Shown: positions 16,512-20,423 of the stretch, one piece after another
Numbering within the stretch: position 1 is the stretch's first letter
Layout of the letters: the number at the start of each line of letters is the position of its first letter
Assembly: GCA_946482165.1 (NCBI GenBank)
Contig: CAMLQS010000047.1
Location: 1-20,423 of the forward strand
DNA: 20,423 nt
Direction of reading: 5' to 3'
Source: an uncultured Verrucomicrobiota bacterium
GTDB taxonomy: Bacteria > Verrucomicrobiota > Verrucomicrobiae > Opitutales > Opitutaceae
Program-made: the position numbers and the translations under genes
Notes under the pieces: generated by a model
The model's input: only the letters and a program-made list of their open reading frames with translations
The model's database searches: none
Told to the model about the DNA's origin: nothing

Positions 16512-16584
16512 TCGGTCCCCGCCCTTCTTCGTTCCCCCGCTTTCTCGTGCCTCGCTTCCGGACGACCAACATTCCCACCTTCGC

Positions 16585-17364
16585 GTGAAATCCTTTCGAG
16601 TCCTGCAGTTCAACATGCAGTTCGGCCAGACATGGGATGATCGCGATCCCGATCACGCGCCGATCAGGCTCGAGGACACCATTGCCGAGATCCGACGTCA
16701 CGACGCCGACATCATCCAGCTTCAGGAGGTGGAGCAGGCGCTCCCGGGCGGCGTGCAGCCTCAGCCGCCTCCCAACTTCCAACGCCTTCTCGCGGCGTTC
16801 CCCGAATACCACGGACATTTCGGATACCCCCCCGCCGATCCGCGCGAGCTGCCTTTTGGTGTCGGCCTCGCCATCCTTTCGCGGACTCCTCTTCGGGATT
16901 CCTTCGTGGAAGTTATTCCCTCGCCCGCGATCGAGTTCGATTTCTTCGGTGAGAAAAAGACGCCCACGGACCGCGTGATGATCGGCGCCACCACGGAGAT
17001 CGCCGGCCGCCCGCTCCGTCTGGTCAACACGCACTTGCTCGCGTTCTTCATGCTCAAGAGCAACAGCCGCGAGCATCCGGAGCAGCGCCGGCAGGTGGCG
17101 GCGAGACTCCGTGCGGCGCACGCGGAACGCGCGGCGCTCATCCTTAGCGGCGACTTCAACGTGCGCGACCATGTCGGCCTCGTCGAAGAATACGCCGCCG
17201 AGGGGTTCTCGTCGGTGCAGACTTCGGAAATCACCTGGCGTCGGCAGCCCTACGTGCTCGACCACATCTTCCACAACGGCCCGCTGCGCTGCGTGGGGCA
17301 TCAGGTCGCTCCCACGATGGCGAGCGATCACCTGCCGCTCGTCGCCGACTTTGCCTGGGCGTGA
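16585..17364 (+). CDS. Endonuclease/exonuclease/phosphatase (EEP) family protein
   Basis: 259-residue DNase I/AP endonuclease-like phosphoesterase. The catalytic set is complete: Asn10 (LQFNMQFG), Glu48 (QLQEVE), His150 (VNTHLL), Asp190 and Asn192 (SGDFNVRD), Asp226 (VLDHIF) and Asp248/His249 (ASDHLPL). Substrate not determinable; EEP proteins act on nucleic acids, phosphoinositides or other phosphodiesters. No signal peptide is visible, so probably cytoplasmic. The GTG at 16585 begins directly at the first beta strand (FRVLQFN); no Shine-Dalgarno. Last but one of a run of plus-strand genes starting with thyX. Confidence 0.85.
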   Translation: MKSFRVLQFNMQFGQTWDDRDPDHAPIRLEDTIAEIRRHDADIIQLQEVEQALPGGVQPQPPPNFQRLLAAFPEYHGHFGYPPADPRELPFGVGLAILSRTPLRDSFVEVIPSPAIEFDFFGEKKTPTDRVMIGATTEIAGRPLRLVNTHLLAFFMLKSNSREHPEQRRQVAARLRAAHAERAALILSGDFNVRDHVGLVEEYAAEGFSSVQTSEITWRRQPYVLDHIFHNGPLRCVGHQVAPTMASDHLPLVADFAWA

Positions 17365-17460
17365 GGCGAGGCGGGCGAAGACGGCTGCGCCTCCGTAATT
17401 CATCCGCCGTTCATCTTCGTTTCATGTGACCGCGTTATGTTGGCGTCGTCTTCTCAAACG

Positions 17461-18180
17461 ATGAAACGCGTCTTGATCTGGGATGTGCCGGTGCGAGTGC
17501 TGCATCTTGTGTTCGCCGCCGCGACCACCGCGGCCTTGTGCCTCGGCCTGGGGCTCGATGATGAGCATCCATGGTTCGGCTACCATGCGTGGGCCGCGAT
17601 GCTCGCCGCGGGAGCCCTCGTGTTGCGCGTGGCGTGGGGCTTTGCCGGCCCGCGTCACGCGCGCTTCGCCGCGTGGAGTTGGAGCCCATCCGCCTTGTTC
17701 GGATTTGCGATGGCACAGATCGGTCTGCGCCCGCGCTCGAATTACGTTTCGCATAATCCCGCCGCGTCGTGGGTCATGCTCGGGCTCCTGGGAATAGTCG
17801 GCGCCTTGGTCGGGACCGGGTTGGCTGGCGGCGACGATCCGCACGAGGGCCTCGCGATCCTGTTGCTCGTGTTTATCGGCCTGCACCTCGCCGGGCTGGC
17901 CTGGCACAGTTTTCGTCACCGCGAAAACATCGCCCTGGCGATGGTGGACGGGCGCAAGATGGCGCCTGAGGCCGAGGCCTTGCCACACGCCTCAGGCAAA
18001 GCCGGAATCGCGATCCTGGTGGCCCTGGTTGTTTGGGCGACCTTGCTGGCTCGCGGCTACGACCACGTCGCCGGCACCTTGAAGCTGCCTTTTCTCAAAC
18101 ATCCTCTCGTGCTGACCGAAGGGGCGGGCGAGGATGGCGACGACGGCAAAGAAGGCGAAGACGGCGAAGACGAGGATTAG
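17461..18180 (+). CDS. Cytochrome b561-like di-heme membrane protein
   Basis: 239 residues, four to five transmembrane helices (about 12-30, 42-60, 103-121, 130-148, 189-207). The opening VLIWDVPVRVLHL is the typical bacterial b561/hydrogenase b-subunit start (DxPxRxxH). Heme-ligand candidates are His15, His42, His142 and His149/His153 in GLHLAGLAWHSFRHREN, followed by the family's ALAMVDGRK. It would carry electrons between quinone or a partner and a periplasmic cytochrome. The C-terminus is a very acidic low-complexity tail (GAGEDGDDGKEGEDGEDED), unusual for the family. Start ATG at 17461; an in-frame ATG 24 bases upstream is less likely. No cytochrome c partner is adjacent. Confidence 0.82.
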   Translation: MKRVLIWDVPVRVLHLVFAAATTAALCLGLGLDDEHPWFGYHAWAAMLAAGALVLRVAWGFAGPRHARFAAWSWSPSALFGFAMAQIGLRPRSNYVSHNPAASWVMLGLLGIVGALVGTGLAGGDDPHEGLAILLLVFIGLHLAGLAWHSFRHRENIALAMVDGRKMAPEAEALPHASGKAGIAILVALVVWATLLARGYDHVAGTLKLPFLKHPLVLTEGAGEDGDDGKEGEDGEDED

Positions 18181-18226
18181 CTCCAGAACCGCGAAGAGTC
18201 GTATCTCAGCCCGAAGACACGACGAT

Positions 18227-18514
18227 TCAGCCGCGGGGCTCGCGGCGAATGCGCTCTTTCTCATCCTCGCGCTCTTCGTCGAGGCGCACCTTTTCGCGCG
18301 CGAGCTGTGTGCGGACCTGTTCCGCCGCGTCGGCGTCGCCTTCTGTCAGCGCTTTCTCCAGCTGCCCCTTCAGGAACACCTCCCGTTCCGCCCACTTGCT
18401 CTTGTAGAGGGTGTCGACTTCCCCGAGCCGGGCTTTCTGTCCGGCGCTGAGGGGTTTCTCCTTGGGCTCGGATTTGGCGAGCCGCTCCATGGCGAGTTCG
18501 TAGGCGCTTTTCAT
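18227..18514 (-). CDS. Small charged coiled-coil protein, unknown function
   Basis: 95 residues, almost wholly helical and highly charged. It begins MKSAYELAMERLAKSEP, continues LSAGQKARLGEVDTLYKSKW and AEREVFLKGQLEKAL, and ends in an Arg/Glu tract (REKVRLDEEREDEKERIRR). The pattern suggests a two-helix antiparallel hairpin or coiled coil. No cysteine, signal or membrane segment. I recall similar short proteins in related bacteria but cannot name a family. Last gene of the minus-strand cluster; it converges with the b561 gene, 46 bases apart. Confidence 0.65.
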   Translation of the reverse strand: MKSAYELAMERLAKSEPKEKPLSAGQKARLGEVDTLYKSKWAEREVFLKGQLEKALTEGDADAAEQVRTQLAREKVRLDEEREDEKERIRREPRG

Positions 18515-18528
18515 GAGGCATGAAGCAA

Positions 18529-18548
18529 AGCCCGGCCCGTCGCGGGCT
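18529..18548 (-). terminator. Weak hairpin after the lipoprotein gene
   Basis: agcccg (18529-18534) and cgggct (18543-18548) form a 6-bp stem with an 8-base loop; on the minus strand it is followed by ttgctt. It lies between the lipoprotein stop and the coiled-coil gene start and could attenuate readthrough. The short stem and interrupted T-run keep confidence low. Confidence 0.3.
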
Positions 18549-18581
18549 CAAGCATGCGCGCAATCGGCCGATGTTCCGATT

Positions 18582-19016
18582 TCAGGGCAGGGGACGGATC
18601 AACTCGTCGGCCAAGGTCTTCACCACCGCGTCGACGTCGGTGGAGTTGGCTATGTGGCGCAACCGGTAGGCCGAGGCGTAAGGGCGCTTTTCGCCGGGAT
18701 CGTGGAGATCGAGGCGCAGGTAGGTCATGTGTTCGCCAAAATCCCAAGTCCAGCGGTCTTCGTAGTGGATGACCGCGTCGGCTGTCTCGGGCAGCATCGT
18801 GAGCGGGCCGCTCTCGGATTGCAGACCGCGGGCGCGGAGCGCGGCGGCGATGCGTTTCGCGAGGCGGTGGTTGTCGGCGAGATTCTCGGCGACGAAAATT
18901 TCTTTCGGCGTCGCGGGATCGCGCCCCTTGGTGACGGTGCGCTCGACGTGGGTGCAACCGGCGAAGAGGCAGGCGGTGGCGAAGAAGAAAAGGATTCGGC
19001 GGGGAGAAAGGCTCAC
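18582..19016 (-). CDS. Lipoprotein, unknown function
   Basis: 144 residues with a signal peptide and lipobox LFAGC; Cys21 is the predicted lipidation site. The mature part (about 124 residues) contains KEIFVAENLADNHRLAKRIA, then RARGLQSESG and ADAVIHYEDRWTWDFGEHMT, and ends TDVDAVVKTLADELIRPLP. This alternation of helix and strand recalls small outer-membrane lipoproteins with a swapped beta-alpha fold, such as DUF4136-like proteins, but the match is loose. The start is GTG at 19016, confirmed by the signal peptide. It sits 52 bases after the HPF-like gene, so likely the same transcript. Confidence 0.75.
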   Translation of the reverse strand: MSLSPRRILFFFATACLFAGCTHVERTVTKGRDPATPKEIFVAENLADNHRLAKRIAAALRARGLQSESGPLTMLPETADAVIHYEDRWTWDFGEHMTYLRLDLHDPGEKRPYASAYRLRHIANSTDVDAVVKTLADELIRPLP

Positions 19017-19068
19017 GTTGCAGCGGGGGACGCACGCAAGCGGGACGCCGGTCGGCTGGCGAGAGGGA

Positions 19069-19476
19069 TCAGGCCTCGTCGCCGAGCGGTGGACTGACTT
19101 TGGGGATCTCCGCGCCGACCTCGATCTCCTGCGGGTGGTTCCGCCGGTCTTTGCGCAGGCCGTGCCGTCGTTCGATTAATTGGGTTAGCTTGGCGACCAG
19201 CTCGTCGACGACATCGTAAACTTCGGGACCCTCGGCGGAGGCGTTGAGATCGGGACCGCCTATTCCGACTTGCGCGCTCGCGCGGAAGAGGCGGGTTTGC
19301 CCGACCGTCTGCGTGCAATGGAGGCGCGCGGTGATGCGGATGATGAATGGATTGTGACGCAGCACCACGGCGAGTTTGGCTCGCATCGCCGCCTGCAAGG
19401 CGGGCGTGAGCTCCACGTGGATGCATTGGAGGACAATCTTGGACCCGATGTCGTCCGAAGAGGCTGAAGGTTTCAT
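19069..19476 (-). CDS. hpf: HPF/RaiA-type ribosome hibernation factor
   Basis: 135 residues. The core (about 14-115) follows the ribosome-associated sigma54-modulation/HPF pattern: CIHVELTPALQAAMRAKLAV, strands RITARLHCTQ and RLFRASAQVGIGG, then LNASAEGPEVYDVVDELVAK followed by LTQLIERR. That last helix corresponds to the DmYaAID..KL..Q motif of the family. Such proteins bind the ribosome decoding region in stationary phase and cause inactive dimers or protect idle ribosomes. There is no C-terminal dimerisation domain, so it is a short type. The ATG at 19476 (MKPSASSDD) is chosen; longer starts reach into the next gene. It lies about 106 bases downstream of trhO. Confidence 0.82.
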   Translation of the reverse strand: MKPSASSDDIGSKIVLQCIHVELTPALQAAMRAKLAVVLRHNPFIIRITARLHCTQTVGQTRLFRASAQVGIGGPDLNASAEGPEVYDVVDELVAKLTQLIERRHGLRKDRRNHPQEIEVGAEIPKVSPPLGDEA

Positions 19477-19582
19477 GCGAGGTGGGACCGGCGCGCAGGA
19501 AGGGCGTTTGCGGAGGAATCCTCCGAAACCAGGCGGGGGCGACGCCCCGGAAGCCTGCGGGGGCGTGTCGGAGGGGCGCCGT

Positions 19583-20423
19583 TCAGGGCGTGCCGCCCGG
19601 TCCCGCCGGGGCGCACAGCGGGCAGGCGACGTCCGGAATGTATCGCGGATCGTTTTGCTCTGCAACGGTGAGCGGCATCTGGCAGGCGAAGCAAAGGACC
19701 GACGCGGTCTCGCGCAGCTCGGGGTCCACGCCGACACGGCGGTCGAAAACGAAGCACTCGCCTTCGTAGTGCGCGCCGCCGCAGAGCTCGAAGTATTTGA
19801 GGATGCCACCCTCGAGTTGGTAGACGTTCTCGAAACCTTCGCGCACGAGAAGCGGCGCTGCTTTCTCGCAACGAATCCCGCCCGTGCAAAAGGTGACGAC
19901 GGGCTGGCGCTTGAGCTCGTCGGGCAGGGCGCGCACGGCGGCGGGGAAGTCACGGAAATTCTCGATGTGCGGCACGAGCGCGTTTTGGAAAGTGCCGAGC
20001 TTCACCTCGTAGTCGTTGCGGGTGTCGAGAAGCGTGACGGGCCGGCCCTCGTCGAGCCATTGCTTGAGCGTGCGCGGATCGAGGCGCGGCGCGGGGGCGC
20101 TGGCGGGATTGATGCCTTCGACGCCGAAGGCGATGATCTCCTTCTTCACCTTCACGAGCATACGGTTGAAGGGCTGCTCGGCGGAGAGGCTCTCCTTGGG
20201 CGTGAGGTCGGCGAGGCCGGGCAGCGCGCGAAGATCGACAAGGAGCGCGTCGGTGGCGTTGCGCGGGCCGGCGACGAAGAGGTTGATGCCCTCGGTGGCG
20301 AGCAGGATGGTGCCGCGCAGGCCGAGCTCGGCGGTGCGCGCGCGGAGGCGGTCGCGCAGCGCGATCAACGTCTCGGCCTCGAAGGGCGTGAAGCGATAGG
20401 CGGAAAGGTTGACGACGGCGGGC
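19583..20423 (-). CDS. trhO: tRNA uridine(34) hydroxylase TrhO, 5' end outside window
   Basis: Rhodanese-domain enzyme (formerly YceA) that oxygen-dependently hydroxylates U34 of certain tRNAs on the way to cmo5U/mcmo5U. Readable motifs in order: VVNLSAYRF near the window edge, [16 protein letters not shown] (N-terminal acylphosphatase-like domain), [11 protein letters not shown], the active-site loop [15 protein letters not shown] with the catalytic Cys (about 19870-19905), [10 protein letters not shown], and a C-terminal C-x2-C...C-x2-C pair (CFAC, CPLC), probably a zinc site. The frame continues past 20423, so a few N-terminal residues are missing. The TTG at 20368 is not the start, because conserved sequence lies upstream of it. 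The short palindrome cggaggaatcctccg (19511-19525) downstream may be a weak 3' hairpin. Confidence 0.92.
   Translation of the reverse strand, partial: PAVVNLSAYRFTPFEAETLIALRDRLRARTAELGLRGTILLATEGINLFVAGPRNATDALLVDLRALPGLADLTPKESLSAEQPFNRMLVKVKKEIIAFGVEGINPASAPAPRLDPRTLKQWLDEGRPVTLLDTRNDYEVKLGTFQNALVPHIENFRDFPAAVRALPDELKRQPVVTFCTGGIRCEKAAPLLVREGFENVYQLEGGILKYFELCGGAHYEGECFVFDRRVGVDPELRETASVLCFACQMPLTVAEQNDPRYIPDVACPLCAPAGPGGTP

Noticed and set aside
13974..16616. 880-residue minus-strand frame opposite thyX and its neighbour
   Set aside because: It is a shadow of thyX and the next gene. It also overlaps the acyltransferase gene in another frame and has noise-like composition.

Overview
The window is GC-rich, densely coded chromosomal DNA from a Gram-negative bacterium. 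It most resembles Opitutaceae (Verrucomicrobiota). The clues are a PEP-CTERM surface protein, a double-length ThyX of the kind known from chlamydiae, xylose genes under a RhaS/XylR-like AraC regulator, few clear Shine-Dalgarno sites, and dispersed repeats of the 'accacggaggacacgg' type. This placement is inference from gene content; no rRNA or tRNA lies in the window.

Layout. (1) 1-3700: acetyl-CoA synthetase (acs) and malate:quinone oxidoreductase (mqo), separated by a nested palindrome and an intrinsic terminator; both serve acetate and TCA-cycle metabolism. (2) 3750-5904: a PEP-CTERM-anchored trypsin-like protease, convergent with an M42 aminopeptidase. (3) 5905-7350: an unusual divergent intergenic region (heptamer array, 23-bp palindrome, G-rich leader), then hisA and a small secreted protein whose start is preceded by an SD-hairpin-ATG arrangement. 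(4) 7403-11450: a xylose catabolic locus (AraC regulator, xylB, xylA) with a large inverted repeat between xylB and xylA and a strong terminator after xylA. (5) 11484-12824: a structured intergenic element, then minus-strand genes for a small membrane protein, a YdjM/DUF457 membrane protein and a coiled-coil protein. (6) 13089-14308: a Lys/Ala/Pro-tailed protein with a carbohydrate-binding-like domain, convergent with a DUF374 acyltransferase. (7) 14466-18180: plus-strand genes for a tandem-domain ThyX, a secreted low-complexity protein, an EEP-family phosphoesterase and a cytochrome b561-like membrane protein. (8) 18227-20423: minus-strand genes for tRNA hydroxylase TrhO (5' end outside the window), an HPF/RaiA-like hibernation factor, a lipoprotein and a coiled-coil protein.

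Most genes are housekeeping or ordinary accessory metabolism. XylA and XylB convert xylose to xylulose 5-phosphate, and the AraC protein next to them is the likely switch. No phage, CRISPR, toxin-antitoxin or obvious defence system is visible, and no stretch over 300 bases lacks a gene. The observations most worth a second look are the ThyX whose signature motif seems divided between two tandem domains, the hairpin between a Shine-Dalgarno and a start codon, and the repeat and palindrome elements in the intergenic regions. I do not see a clearly new multi-gene system.
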